DNA of 61,555 nt from Bryobacteraceae bacterium (GTDB lineage Bacteria; Acidobacteriota; Terriglobia; Bryobacterales; Bryobacteraceae). Below, piece by piece: positions 35,104 to 44,750 of this stretch. The stretch spans positions 1 through 61,555 of the forward strand of contig JAICJH010000040.1 in the NCBI GenBank assembly GCA_025928545.1, read 5' to 3'. Both the position numbers and the translations under genes were made by a program. The notes under the pieces were generated by a model. The model saw only the letters and a list, made by a program, of their open reading frames with translations. It was not told where the DNA came from and did no database searches. Numbering within the stretch: the first letter of the stretch is position 1; each line of letters starts with the position of its first letter.

Positions 35104-36901
35104 CCTGCCCGAAAAAAAGATCGCCCCTTTGCCACCGGCGCTCTCCTCCATGTGGCGTCTTTGCCGGCTGGGCTACCGTCACGAACCGCGTTTAATGCTC
35201 GTGGCCTTCGTGCTCTCCCAGATCGCGGCCATTCCCGATGCGCTGCTGGCCTTGTGGCTGATGCTGCTTGGAAAAGGCGTCATCGATCACCGGCCCGCAA
35301 TGGTGCGTTGGGCCGCCATCGGCCTCGGCGTCTCCACCGCCGCCACCTGGTTTCTCCGCACCATCGGAACACGGGTGCAGCGCCGCTTCCGCGACAAAGT
35401 GACCATTGCACTGGAATCGCACGTCGCCAGTCTCCAGGCAACCATCGCGACCATTGCCCATCAGGAGCGTCCGGAATATCTCGACCGCCTCTCCATGTTG
35501 CGCAATCAGGTGTTTGTGCTCGACCACATGTATATGTCGCTCTTCTCCACGCTGGGCTGGATTCTCCGCCTGGGCGTGACCATGGCGCTGCTGGCTTCCG
35601 TGCATCCGGCACTGATCGGACTTATTCTGTTCGCAGTCCCCACGGTGCTGACCTCAACCTGGCGACCGGATGTGGAGCGAGCCGCGCAGGAGAAGGGCGC
35701 GCAGACCAGCCGCTTATCGCGCCATCTGTTCACCCTGGCCACCACGGCACCCCCGGGTAAGGAAGTGCGCGTCACGGGAATCGGGGAGCGGCTGGCTGCC
35801 GATCGCCGGGCCGCGTGGGAACGATGGTATGGGCCGGTGGCTGCGACGCGCTGGGGCTCGGCCTGGTGGCATGCCCTCGCCTGGGCGATCTTCGGCCTTG
35901 CGTATGTCGGCGCAGTCGTCTTCGTATCGTCCGTGCTGCGCGCACCGGCCAGCGCCGTTCTGCTGGTGCTTGCGGCAGGCGCGCGGTTATCCGCATACAT
36001 CGGCGCGACCGTTGGTGAAATCGGCTTTCTGCGCGGCTTCTGGATGGATGGCTCGCGAAGACTCGCGTGGCTGGAAGACTATGCGGCCGAGGTGGAAGCC
36101 TCTGGCGATTTGCCTGTTCCGGCAAGTCTTCAGCGCGGCATCCGCCTGGAGCACGTGTCGTTCGCGTATCCCGGCACTTCCCGCGTTGTTCTGGACGATG
36201 TTTCCGTGAACTTGCCCGCTGGTGCTGTCGTCGCGATCGTCGGAGAAAACGGGGCAGGGAAGACGACGATGGTGAAATTGCTGGCGAAGATGTACGAACC
36301 AAACGCCGGCTCCGTTTTCATCGACGACACGCCTCTCGCACGCATCCCAGCCACCGGTTGGCGTGAGCGGCTGGCGGGCGCGTTTCAGGATTTCTTCCGC
36401 TTCGAATTCCGCGCGGCGCACACCGTCGGTCTGGGTGATGTTCCGCGTCTGGATGATCGCCCCGCGGTGTCCGCGGCAGTGGATCGTGCCGGCGCCCACG
36501 ACGTGATTTCGCGCCTCTCATCGGGTCTGGATACGCAACTGGGTCCCACATGGCCGGATGGAGCCGAACTGTCGTTCGGCCAGTGGCAGAAACTCGCGCT
36601 CGCCCGCGGCTTCATGCGCGATGAGCCTTTGCTGCTGATACTGGATGAACCGACGGCCGCACTGGACGCGGAGACGGAACACGCATTGTTCGAGCGCTAC
36701 GCGGCGGCGGCTCGTGAGGCACGCCAATCCGGTCGCATCACGATTCTGGTTTCACACCGCTTCTCAACGGTGAGGATGGCGGACCTGATCGTAGTTCTCG
36801 ACGGCGCCCGTCTCGTCGAGGTTGGGACGCACGACGACCTCATGACCAAAGGAGGCCAATATGCGGAGCTATATGGAATACAGGCCGCAGCCTACCGCTG
36901 A
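35087..36901 (+). CDS. ABC exporter half-transporter 2 (permease-ATPase)
   Basis: A 604-residue partner of the preceding gene: membrane domain at about 35-320 and an ATPase with GENGAGKTT, FQDFFRFEF, Walker B LLILDEPTA and VSHRFST. Its signature is LSFGQ in place of LSGGQ, so one of the two composite ATP sites of the heterodimer is probably degenerate, as in other asymmetric exporters. The ATG at 35087 follows GGAGAGGAGGG and lies inside the end of the first gene. The substrate is unknown. Confidence 0.87.
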   Translation: MKSSPDLPEKKIAPLPPALSSMWRLCRLGYRHEPRLMLVAFVLSQIAAIPDALLALWLMLLGKGVIDHRPAMVRWAAIGLGVSTAATWFLRTIGTRVQRRFRDKVTIALESHVASLQATIATIAHQERPEYLDRLSMLRNQVFVLDHMYMSLFSTLGWILRLGVTMALLASVHPALIGLILFAVPTVLTSTWRPDVERAAQEKGAQTSRLSRHLFTLATTAPPGKEVRVTGIGERLAADRRAAWERWYGPVAATRWGSAWWHALAWAIFGLAYVGAVVFVSSVLRAPASAVLLVLAAGARLSAYIGATVGEIGFLRGFWMDGSRRLAWLEDYAAEVEASGDLPVPASLQRGIRLEHVSFAYPGTSRVVLDDVSVNLPAGAVVAIVGENGAGKTTMVKLLAKMYEPNAGSVFIDDTPLARIPATGWRERLAGAFQDFFRFEFRAAHTVGLGDVPRLDDRPAVSAAVDRAGAHDVISRLSSGLDTQLGPTWPDGAELSFGQWQKLALARGFMRDEPLLLILDEPTAALDAETEHALFERYAAAAREARQSGRITILVSHRFSTVRMADLIVVLDGARLVEVGTHDDLMTKGGQYAELYGIQAAAYR

Positions 36902-36908
36902 CGTCGCG

Positions 36909-38150
36909 CTATTTTTTCGGTGCCGCGTAGGTCTTGCTGAAACCGTTTCGCGTGTTGGTCACGGTAAAGCTGCCGTCCGGCATGGCAGAAGCTTTGATCA
37001 TGAAGGCCGGGCCGGTATGACCGCCCGCCGGTCCACGACCGCCGCCACCGCCGCGTCCACCCGAACCGCCCGCGGCAAACCCGCCGCCGCCACCTGCGCC
37101 CCGTCCACCGCCGCCGCTGCCACCGCGTCCGCCGCCGGCGCCACTTCCGCCACCGGCCCCTCGACCGCCGCCACCAGCCGGTGCGGGATTCACAAGCGAA
37201 TTACCCAGCGCGATCGGATCTTCGATGTTCGCGATGAACCGGCTGCCGGGGTTGTTTTCAAGCCCACCGGTGTAAGACCAATGCAGCTGCCACAGATCTT
37301 CCAGACCGGGCGTGGTGTAGAGCACTTGATAGACCGGCAGCGCGCCGCCCTTGCGGGTTCCATTCGTCATCACCGCGACGCGCGGGTGGATCGCATGAAC
37401 GAACACGGCCGATCCCGATTGATCCGTGCCGTGGTGCGACGTCATATAAAGATCGACGGTGCCGATCGGATTATTCGGGCACATCAACTCGCCTTCCAGG
37501 TTATACACGAAGTCGCCCATGTTGATCGTGCGGAACTTGCCGTACTGAATCACCATGCCAACCGACTGCGCGTTATCGAGGTCGGTATTTTCCGCCTGCT
37601 TCTTGAACGACGCACATTCCGGATTCGGCTTGCCCGCGCCCGGCGCTCCGGCGATCGGCTTCTTCAGTACCTCGCCCGCCGAGGTCACAACTTCCACGTT
37701 CAGACCTTTGATCGGAATCTTGTCGCCTGGCTTCACAACAGTGTGCGCGCCCGGACCTGCCGCATCCGTCATCGCCTTGTACATGGCGGCGAAACCGGCT
37801 ACCTGCTCGCGGGTATCCTTGCTCACGCCGTGATCGATGAAGTGTTTCATCGGGATTCTTTTCGACAGGGCCTCGAAGCCGCCGACGTGATCCACATGGT
37901 AGTGGGTGGTGACCATGTAGTCGATCTGCTTGACTCCGGCTTCCTTCAAAACCGTCACGATTCGATCCACATCGCGGTCGCCGGGATTGCCGGTATCGAG
38001 CAGCATCGATTCGCCGGTAGGCGAGACGTACAGGGCGGCAAGTCCCCCTTCAACGTCGATGAAATACATGTCGAAAGGCTTGGCAGTCTGGGCGTGGACG
38101 ACTGGCATGCAACACGCAATGGCTGCCAGAGCAGCGAATTTGATCTTCAT
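36909..38150 (-). CDS. Secreted metallo-beta-lactamase-fold hydrolase with Gly/Arg-rich segment
   Basis: A 413-residue protein with signal peptide (MKIKFAALAAIACCMPVVHA). The MBL domain carries YFIDVEGGLAALYV, LLDTGNPGDRD, the metal motif THYHVDHVGG (HxHxDH), INMGDFVYNLEGELMCP and MTSHHG, an arrangement like the ComEC/Rec2-type MBL domain. Between about residues 320 and 375 is a low-complexity run of Gly with regularly placed Arg, Ser and Ala. The protein then ends in a short beta-like domain (FMIKASAMPDGSFTVTNTRN). The substrate is unknown. GGAGAG stands nine bases before the ATG. Its stop is 7 bases from the convergent ABC gene. Confidence 0.85.
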   Translation of the reverse strand: MKIKFAALAAIACCMPVVHAQTAKPFDMYFIDVEGGLAALYVSPTGESMLLDTGNPGDRDVDRIVTVLKEAGVKQIDYMVTTHYHVDHVGGFEALSKRIPMKHFIDHGVSKDTREQVAGFAAMYKAMTDAAGPGAHTVVKPGDKIPIKGLNVEVVTSAGEVLKKPIAGAPGAGKPNPECASFKKQAENTDLDNAQSVGMVIQYGKFRTINMGDFVYNLEGELMCPNNPIGTVDLYMTSHHGTDQSGSAVFVHAIHPRVAVMTNGTRKGGALPVYQVLYTTPGLEDLWQLHWSYTGGLENNPGSRFIANIEDPIALGNSLVNPAPAGGGGRGAGGGSGAGGGRGGSGGGGRGAGGGGGFAAGGSGGRGGGGGRGPAGGHTGPAFMIKASAMPDGSFTVTNTRNGFSKTYAAPKK

Positions 38151-38231
38151 GGGAACTCTCCTCTACCGATGCGAATGAATATTGTATACGATTCGCCCGA
38201 GCAGAGAGTTATCGCTGGGTACCATTGGAAA

Positions 38232-39581
38232 ATGAGGGAACTTCTTGGCTCCGCCGCGTCGCGGGCGTCCCGTTATCTGGAAGAAATCCAGAACCGGCAG
38301 GTTCAACCATCCCGTGCGGCTATCGCCGGGCTGGACAGATTTTTGGAAACGATGCCGGGCGGGCCGACAGACGCCGGGACTGTCCTGAGCTTTCTCGATG
38401 ACTTCGGATCACCCGCCACAGTCGGCATGGCAGGTGCGCGATTCTTCGGCTTCGTCATCGGCGGCGCGCTGCCCGCCACCGTGGCCGCGAATTGGCTTGC
38501 AACGGCATGGGATCAGAATGCCGGGCGCTTCGCCGCATCGCCGGTTGCCACCGTGCTGGAAGAAGTCGCTCTGGGCTGGCTCGTGGACGTGCTCCGCCTG
38601 CCATCCGAATGCGGCGCTGCCTTCGTGACGGGCGGCACGATGGCGAATTTTACGGCGCTGGCCGCGGCCCGCCACAGCGTATTGCAGGGCGTGGGCTGGA
38701 ATGCGGATCGGGACGGCCTGTTCGGAGCGCCTCCGGTGCAGGTCGTAATTGGAGAAGAAGCCCATCCGTCTCTTACGAAGTCGCTCGGCATGCTGGGTCT
38801 CGGAAGGGAGCGCGTGACGAAGTTGCCGGTAGATGCGCAGGGCCGAATCATTGCGGAGCAACTGCCCGAATTACACGGACCCGCAATTGTCTGCATTCAG
38901 GCTGGCAACGTGAACACGGGTGCGTTTGATCCGGCGGGCCCCATCATCGAGTGGGCGCATGCCGCCGGAGCCTGGGTTCACGTGGATGGAGCGTTTGGAT
39001 TATGGGCGGCGGCAAGTCCGGCGCTTGCGCATCTTGTGGATGGATACGCCGACGCTGATTCCTGGGCGACCGACGCTCACAAATGGCTGAATGTTCCTTA
39101 TGACAGTGGGCTCGCCTTCGTCCGCGACCCGGCAATGATACGCGCCGCGATGAGTATTTCCGCGCCGTATTTGCCGATGGGTGAACATCGGGAACCCGGG
39201 CAGTACACGCCGGAACTGTCGCGGCGCGCCCGCGGCATCGAGATCTGGGCAGCGCTCAAGTCGCTGGGCCGCAGCGGGCTGGCGGAGCTGATCGAGCGCG
39301 ATTGCCGCTGTGCGGAGCGGTTTGCGGCAGGGCTGGAAGGCTCGGGCTATCGAGTCTTGAATGACGTGGTGCTGAATCAGGTGCTGGTTAGTTTCGGTTC
39401 CGCTGAAAAAACCACGCGGGTGATCCGGGAGATTCAGGCGGATGGCACCTGCTGGTGCGGACCTACCATTTGGCAGGGACAGACCGCGATGCGCATCAGC
39501 GTATCGTCCTGGCGGACGAGTGAGGAGGACGTGGATCGCAGTCTGGCGGCGATCCTGCGCATAGCGCAAAGTGTCAACTGA
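38232..39581 (+). CDS. PLP-dependent group II decarboxylase family protein
   Basis: A 449-residue aspartate-aminotransferase-fold enzyme of the aromatic amino acid/glutamate decarboxylase group. Visible: FVTGGTMANFTALAAAR, EEAHPSLTKSLGMLGLG, IVCIQAGNVNTGAFDP, WVHVDGAFGLWAA (PLP-binding Asp) and the PLP lysine in DAHKWLN (Lys284). It would decarboxylate an aromatic or related amino acid; the substrate cannot be fixed. ATG38232 is used because a GTATACGAT promoter-like box lies at 38183-38191; an in-frame ATG at 38169 is possible. It is divergent from the MBL gene and its end overlaps the convergent ABC gene by eight bases. Confidence 0.85.
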   Translation: MRELLGSAASRASRYLEEIQNRQVQPSRAAIAGLDRFLETMPGGPTDAGTVLSFLDDFGSPATVGMAGARFFGFVIGGALPATVAANWLATAWDQNAGRFAASPVATVLEEVALGWLVDVLRLPSECGAAFVTGGTMANFTALAAARHSVLQGVGWNADRDGLFGAPPVQVVIGEEAHPSLTKSLGMLGLGRERVTKLPVDAQGRIIAEQLPELHGPAIVCIQAGNVNTGAFDPAGPIIEWAHAAGAWVHVDGAFGLWAAASPALAHLVDGYADADSWATDAHKWLNVPYDSGLAFVRDPAMIRAAMSISAPYLPMGEHREPGQYTPELSRRARGIEIWAALKSLGRSGLAELIERDCRCAERFAAGLEGSGYRVLNDVVLNQVLVSFGSAEKTTRVIREIQADGTCWCGPTIWQGQTAMRISVSSWRTSEEDVDRSLAAILRIAQSVN

Positions 39582-41358
39582 CGGCGAGAGCGGATCGCTG
39601 CGGCGGCGCAAGGGCCGGCTTCGCTTCGCCGACCTGCTGCCGCCACATCGCGTAATACAGACCCTTGGCGTCCACCAGCGCCTGGTGTGGACCGGATTCG
39701 ACGATTCGTCCCCGTTCCAGCACGTAGATGCAATCCGCGTGCAGCACGGTGGAAAGACGATGCGCGATGAGAATTGTGATCGCGTCGCGGCTGTCGGCCA
39801 CTGTCCGGATCGTATGGCTGATTTCTTCTTCTGTCAGCGAATCGAGTGAGGATGTCGCCTCATCGAAGACCAGCAGCTGAGGTTTTCGGAGCAATGCGCG
39901 GGCAATCGAAAGGCGCTGTTTTTCGCCGCCGGAAACCTTCACCCCGCCCTCGCCGATAACGGTGTCGAGGCCGCGATCAGCCCGCGCGAGCAGCGTCTGG
40001 ACGGAGGCCTGGCGGAGTACGTCCATGCATTCAGCATCCGTCGCGTCCGGCTGCACGAATAGCAGGTTCTCGCGGATGGTACCGGAGAAGAGCTGAGCGT
40101 CCTGCGTAACGAAGCCAATCCGGCCACGTAGGCTGTCGATTGCGACCTCGTCTTCGGGAATGCCGTTGTAGTGAATATGGCCGGTCTGCGGACGATAAAG
40201 ACCCACCAGAAGTTTGACCAGCGTGGTCTTGCCGGCGCCGGACGGGCCGACGAAGGCGATGGTCTTGCCACGGTTCACCGAAAACGAGATTTGCTGCAAA
40301 GCAGGCTGGGAGGCGGTCTGATGTTTGAAGCCGACATCGCGGAATTCGAGTGTGTCGAGTTCGGAGACCGGAATCGGATTGGCCGGCCTCGGCTCCGGCT
40401 TCATGGCCAGAATCTGCTCGAATGTCTGGAGCGAGACTTCCGTTTCGCGGTAGGTGTTGACGACGTTACCCAATTCCTGGAGAGGACCAAAGATGAAGAA
40501 CGAATAGATGAACATCGAAAAGAACTGACCCACAGTGATGCGCAGCGTGAAGATCAGGTACAGCAGCATGAACAGGATGCTCGTCCGCAGCATATTGACG
40601 AAGGTGCCCTGGATGAAACTCAGGCTGCGGAGGTAGCGAACCTTCTTCAGTTCGAGCTTCAGAATCTTGGCTGTCGTGGAGTTGAGCCGCCCGATTTCCT
40701 GCTGGGCGAGGCCGAGACTTTTGACCAACTCGATATTGCGAAGGGATTCCGTGGTCGATCCCGCCAGCGCTGTCGTTTCCCGGACGATATCCCGCTGCAC
40801 GGTCTTGATCTTGCCGCTCAACAGCGCGCTGAGCCCTCCCAGCATGGGAATGGTCAGCAGAAAAGCGGGGCCGATCGCCCAGTACACGGTTGCCGAATAG
40901 ATCATTACGAACGTGACGCCGATGACCGTCGTAAACAGGAGATTGACCGCGATATTGATCAGCTTCTCCACATCGGTCCGAACTTTCTGGAGTTTGCCCA
41001 GAGTTTCGCCGCTGCGCTGATCTTCGAAATCGGCATAGGGGAGTTCCAGTGAATGACGGATGCCGTCGGCGTAGATTCGTGCGCCGACCTGCTGGGTGAT
41101 CAGGTTGACGTAATAATCCTGAAAGTTCTTGGCCACGCGCGAAACGAAGGCGACCCCGACCGCCGCGCCCAGCAAAAGCGTGACGCCATGGATGAACTGG
41201 CCGCGTGTGTAGACGTTATGTTTCGTCGCGTAGTTGTCGATGATCTTTCGGAAGATCCAGGGATCCAGCATGGAAAAAATCTGGTTGATCGCAGCCAGAA
41301 CGAGGGCAACTGCAACGAGGATCCAGTAGTCGCGGAGATAGCGATAGAGCGTATTCAT
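39574..41358 (-). CDS. ABC exporter (homodimer-type permease-ATPase)
   Basis: A 594-residue fused exporter: membrane segments in residues 12-300, an ATPase with GPSGAGKTT, QDAQLFSGTIRENL, the signature VSGGEKQR, Walker B LLVFDEATSSLD and IAHRLST. All catalytic motifs are intact, unlike the heterodimer at 33295-36901. The ATG follows the stop of the DedA-rhodanese gene with no gap, so it is the last gene of a five-gene operon with xdhC, mocA and an AsmA-like gene. The shared operon and envelope neighbours suggest a lipid or glycolipid substrate, but that is inference. Confidence 0.88.
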   Translation of the reverse strand: MNTLYRYLRDYWILVAVALVLAAINQIFSMLDPWIFRKIIDNYATKHNVYTRGQFIHGVTLLLGAAVGVAFVSRVAKNFQDYYVNLITQQVGARIYADGIRHSLELPYADFEDQRSGETLGKLQKVRTDVEKLINIAVNLLFTTVIGVTFVMIYSATVYWAIGPAFLLTIPMLGGLSALLSGKIKTVQRDIVRETTALAGSTTESLRNIELVKSLGLAQQEIGRLNSTTAKILKLELKKVRYLRSLSFIQGTFVNMLRTSILFMLLYLIFTLRITVGQFFSMFIYSFFIFGPLQELGNVVNTYRETEVSLQTFEQILAMKPEPRPANPIPVSELDTLEFRDVGFKHQTASQPALQQISFSVNRGKTIAFVGPSGAGKTTLVKLLVGLYRPQTGHIHYNGIPEDEVAIDSLRGRIGFVTQDAQLFSGTIRENLLFVQPDATDAECMDVLRQASVQTLLARADRGLDTVIGEGGVKVSGGEKQRLSIARALLRKPQLLVFDEATSSLDSLTEEEISHTIRTVADSRDAITILIAHRLSTVLHADCIYVLERGRIVESGPHQALVDAKGLYYAMWRQQVGEAKPALAPPQRSALAVS

Positions 41359-42306
41359 TTATGTATTACTTAACGGTACGATGTTGAATTGTTCCACCGG
41401 GAAGCCGAGATCCTTCCAGACCGGAAAGCCGCCTTCCAGCGGGCGAACCCGTCTGACTCCGTGCCGCTTCAGGCGCAGGGCGGCACGCGCGCTCGAGACC
41501 TCATTGGGGCACGAGCAGTAGAGAATGACTTCGTTCTGCGTGATAGCGGGGACCAGTGCTTCCAGATCGTCGCCGACCGGAGTCAGCGAGCCGGGGATGC
41601 GGCCTTCCGCCTGTTCGAACTCGCTGCGCAGATCGACGATAAGGACGTTTTCGCCTTTATCGAGGCGGTGTTTCAGCTCGTTTGCAGTGATGCGGGCAAT
41701 GTGCAGTTCGCGGTACACCCGCTGGCGCTGGAAGTACTTGAAGGCAACGTAGAGAATCACACTACCGGCGAGGAGTCCGATCAGGCCGGAACCGAGCCGT
41801 GCGAGAAAATACGCGACCAGTTCCAACTGGCCCCGGAACCACCAGCCGAGGAGGATAAACGTGCCGGACCAAAGGATCGAACCCGCTGCATCCATGGCAA
41901 GAAACATCCACGGACTGACCCTGAACATGCCCGCCATGGGAGGCGCGATCGTGCTGAGGCCGGGGACGAATTTGGCGAACAACAGCCAGTTGACTCCGTG
42001 CCTGCCATAGGTGACCTGCGTCTTTTGCACGCAGGTATCGGGTTCAAGCGAGATACGGCAGAACAGGTTCAGAATTGAGAAGCCGCGCAGGCGGCCGAGG
42101 AAAAACCAGAGGGAATCGCCCAAAAGCGAAGCCACCACAGCCAGTGACCACGCGAAGGCCAGGTTCATACGGCCCAGCCCGGCTAGTGCTCCGGCTGCGA
42201 GCAGCATCGGAGTGGAGGGTATCGGCAGACCGGACTGCTCTGCCAGCACGAAGGCGAAGAGCAGTGTGTAGCCGTGCCGTATTAGGAATTGGACTGTTTC
42301 GTTCAT
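41359..42306 (-). CDS. DedA membrane protein fused to a rhodanese domain
   Basis: A 315-residue protein. Residues 1-200 are a DedA/SNARE-associated domain: GLPIPSTPMLLAAGALAG, GDSLWFFLGR, and the FAKFVPGLSTIAPPMAG motif, with about five membrane segments. DedA proteins are linked to membrane-lipid flipping and envelope integrity. Residues 205-310 are a rhodanese domain with VDLRSEFEQAEGRIPGS and a catalytic-loop Cys in VILYCSCPNEVSSA. Rhodaneses move sulfur or sense it. This fusion occurs in other bacteria. It sits between an AsmA-like gene and the ABC exporter on one transcript. Confidence 0.88.
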   Translation of the reverse strand: MNETVQFLIRHGYTLLFAFVLAEQSGLPIPSTPMLLAAGALAGLGRMNLAFAWSLAVVASLLGDSLWFFLGRLRGFSILNLFCRISLEPDTCVQKTQVTYGRHGVNWLLFAKFVPGLSTIAPPMAGMFRVSPWMFLAMDAAGSILWSGTFILLGWWFRGQLELVAYFLARLGSGLIGLLAGSVILYVAFKYFQRQRVYRELHIARITANELKHRLDKGENVLIVDLRSEFEQAEGRIPGSLTPVGDDLEALVPAITQNEVILYCSCPNEVSSARAALRLKRHGVRRVRPLEGGFPVWKDLGFPVEQFNIVPLSNT

Positions 42307-42353
42307 GCCCGCGCCAGGTAATTATGATGACGCAGGGAAAGCGGATGATTCAA

Positions 42354-44750
42354 CTATTGGACCGGCTTCAGGGCTTCGCCCCGCAGGAGCGCGCCGGAGG
42401 CTTCCATGTGGCGCGCCCCGTCGGCGATCTTTACGACTGTCTGGCCGCTTTCCTGGGTTTCCGCCGCGCCGGTCCATTTTGTTCCTGCGCTTTGGACTGT
42501 GAGCGACGACAGTCTTAAACGTGGAGTGGCGTTGGCGATCGCGAAATCGAACTTGCCTTCTACGCTGTCCCAGGGGCTAACCGTGCCGATTTCCAGCTTG
42601 CGGCCGGTGAAACTGCCATCCGCCCGCAGGTTGGAAAGCAGGTCCGCGCCGATGCCCGAAGTTTTCAGGGCGGCTACTGCGGTGAGAGTCCCGCCTTGCC
42701 AGGGGAAATTGGCTAATGTGCCGGTTAATTCGTAGCGGGGCTGGCGGCCGGCCAAATGGATCACAGCGCTGCCGTTAAACGGCGCGTCGGCCACGCGTGC
42801 GGTAAGACCTGAGAGAGTGACATCCGTTCCATCCCACGCGACGTTGGTCCGGAGGTTCTTGAGCGGCATTCCGGCGACCGTCAGGGCAGCTGCCTGGATC
42901 ACACCCTCCGCCCGCATATTCGTGAGCCAGCCCGGCTCGGGGACTCGGCCAAAATTGAAGGCGTAGACCAGCAGCCCGGCCCGCCGCAGAGCAGGGGTCA
43001 ACATGGCTTCCAGGTCAGCGGCGTCAGTCGCGGGCAGAGAGATCCGGAAGCGGTGCGGATGTGCGGCCCCTGTCTCATAGCGATACTCGCCAGTGGCGGC
43101 GATGTTGCCAACGGTCAGGCTGATTTTTTTCAGGACGGCGCCGGCATCGTCGATGGTCGCATCCGCTTCCACAACGTGAATTGGCTGGGCGAAGGCTTCG
43201 AACGGAATGTCGGTGTCCTTCAGATGGATGTCGCCGGTCCAGCCACCGGAATTTGCGTAACGAAGACTGCCGCTCCAGACTCCCGCTGTTGCCAGACCAA
43301 TCAACGGAGCACCGGCTACCGAAACCTGCCGCCGCAGAGATGCGATCGACATTCCGCTGCTGGTCAGAGATAACTTCATCTCCCCCGATGCCGTGTCGTA
43401 GTTGCCGTCAATGGCTGCGCTCTCACCGGCATCGTTGACGATTGATGTGGGAGAAAGAACGACGGAAGATCCGATAAACGCGATGTCAGCCCGGTTGATC
43501 TTCAGCGGGGGCGCTCCCTGAGCGGCCAGGGTTGCGTTGGAAACGCGAATCTGGCCATCCATGCCAGGATGGTCCGTGGAAGAACCGGAAGTCGAGTAGC
43601 CAACCGTACCCTGGGCGGTGCCATCCAAAATCAGATCGGGAGGAATGGCAATGCCGAGGTTGCGCGCGATGCCGCTGAGTGGCGCGACCGGGACACCATC
43701 GAGGCTGACGGTAGCGGCCCAGCGCGGGCGTCCCAGATAATCGGTCACCCTGTAATTAACGCCGATGGGCGACTGCTTGCCGGCGCCAGTCGCCTGCAGT
43801 TCCATCCTCTGATCGGGAACGTCGAGCGTGCCCCCGATGTTGAACGGCCACACGTTGCCGCCTGGCGGCAGTTGATTCCAGCCGTGGAGATCGGAGACGT
43901 TCAGGCGGCCGGTTATACCGATCTTAGACATGGGGCCCGCGAGGTGTGCGTCGCCCCAGACGTTGCCGAGCAGCTTCGAGCCGCCATTATCGAAGAGCGA
44001 CATCACATCGCTCAACTCGCTCTTCTCCAGCTTGACGTCGAGTTCGAGTGAATGGTCCGAAGGATTCCATTGACCTTTGGCGACGAAGCTGCCGAAGCCA
44101 TGCGAGGAGCGGTCCGTACGAGCGGGCTGCCCGCCGACGCGAATCTTCAGGGGGCCATTCGGTATGGAGGACGGGGAGAGATCGACATCGGTATCCAGAA
44201 GATAGTAGATGGATTTTGTGTCGCCGAACTTGAAATTGATGCGGCCTCCACTCATGTGGATGGCAGGAAACGAACCCACGGTAGTGGTCTGTTTTGAGTT
44301 GGCGCCCAGCCCGCCGACGCCGGTGGCTTTGGCCGCGAGCATAGTGAAATTCCAGCGCACGCCGACAGGGCCGTTGTCGACTCTGGTCAAATTCAGGCTG
44401 ATGCCGGAGCCATTATTATCTTCGAGGCGGACGGATCCGACTGCCAGCTTTCCGCCGAGAAGCGCGATCAGGCTCGGCCGCGCGACAAGCGTATCCACGT
44501 AGGCGGCGGGTTCGGCGCCGATGGTTGAGTCTTCGCCGATTCTGACGTCGTTGATGGCAAAGCCGGGAGTTGGCACGATTCGGAATCGAACCTGCCCGAT
44601 TTCAACTTTGCGACCCAGGCCGTTTTCCAGCGCTCGTTGTAAGTCGTCGCGATACATTCCCGCAGTCACTTTCGGCACGGCCCATGCGAACAGACCGAAG
44701 AGTAAAACGGCGGCCGCTACGGCGCGCGGCCATGTGAAGTAACGTTTCAA
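42354..44750 (-). CDS. AsmA-like envelope protein
   Basis: A 798-residue protein anchored by one N-terminal membrane helix (residues about 9-30), then an AsmA N-terminal block (YRDDLQRALENGLGRKVEIGQVRFRIVPTPGFAINDVRIGED) and long beta-rich sequence to the C-terminus (GGTLDVPDQRMELQATG, LDGTAQGTVGYSTSG). AsmA-like proteins are bridge-like or chaperone-like lipid-handling proteins of the envelope. It starts with TTG inside the stop of mocA (TTGA overlap), so translation is coupled. The next gene, DedA-rhodanese, starts 47 bases later. Confidence 0.82.
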   Translation of the reverse strand: MKRYFTWPRAVAAAVLLFGLFAWAVPKVTAGMYRDDLQRALENGLGRKVEIGQVRFRIVPTPGFAINDVRIGEDSTIGAEPAAYVDTLVARPSLIALLGGKLAVGSVRLEDNNGSGISLNLTRVDNGPVGVRWNFTMLAAKATGVGGLGANSKQTTTVGSFPAIHMSGGRINFKFGDTKSIYYLLDTDVDLSPSSIPNGPLKIRVGGQPARTDRSSHGFGSFVAKGQWNPSDHSLELDVKLEKSELSDVMSLFDNGGSKLLGNVWGDAHLAGPMSKIGITGRLNVSDLHGWNQLPPGGNVWPFNIGGTLDVPDQRMELQATGAGKQSPIGVNYRVTDYLGRPRWAATVSLDGVPVAPLSGIARNLGIAIPPDLILDGTAQGTVGYSTSGSSTDHPGMDGQIRVSNATLAAQGAPPLKINRADIAFIGSSVVLSPTSIVNDAGESAAIDGNYDTASGEMKLSLTSSGMSIASLRRQVSVAGAPLIGLATAGVWSGSLRYANSGGWTGDIHLKDTDIPFEAFAQPIHVVEADATIDDAGAVLKKISLTVGNIAATGEYRYETGAAHPHRFRISLPATDAADLEAMLTPALRRAGLLVYAFNFGRVPEPGWLTNMRAEGVIQAAALTVAGMPLKNLRTNVAWDGTDVTLSGLTARVADAPFNGSAVIHLAGRQPRYELTGTLANFPWQGGTLTAVAALKTSGIGADLLSNLRADGSFTGRKLEIGTVSPWDSVEGKFDFAIANATPRLRLSSLTVQSAGTKWTGAAETQESGQTVVKIADGARHMEASGALLRGEALKPVQ

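Noticed and set aside
36861..38231. Extension of the PLP decarboxylase frame upstream
   Set aside because: It is antisense to the MBL-fold gene and made of low-complexity Ala/Thr sequence; the enzyme begins at ATG38232 (or 38169).
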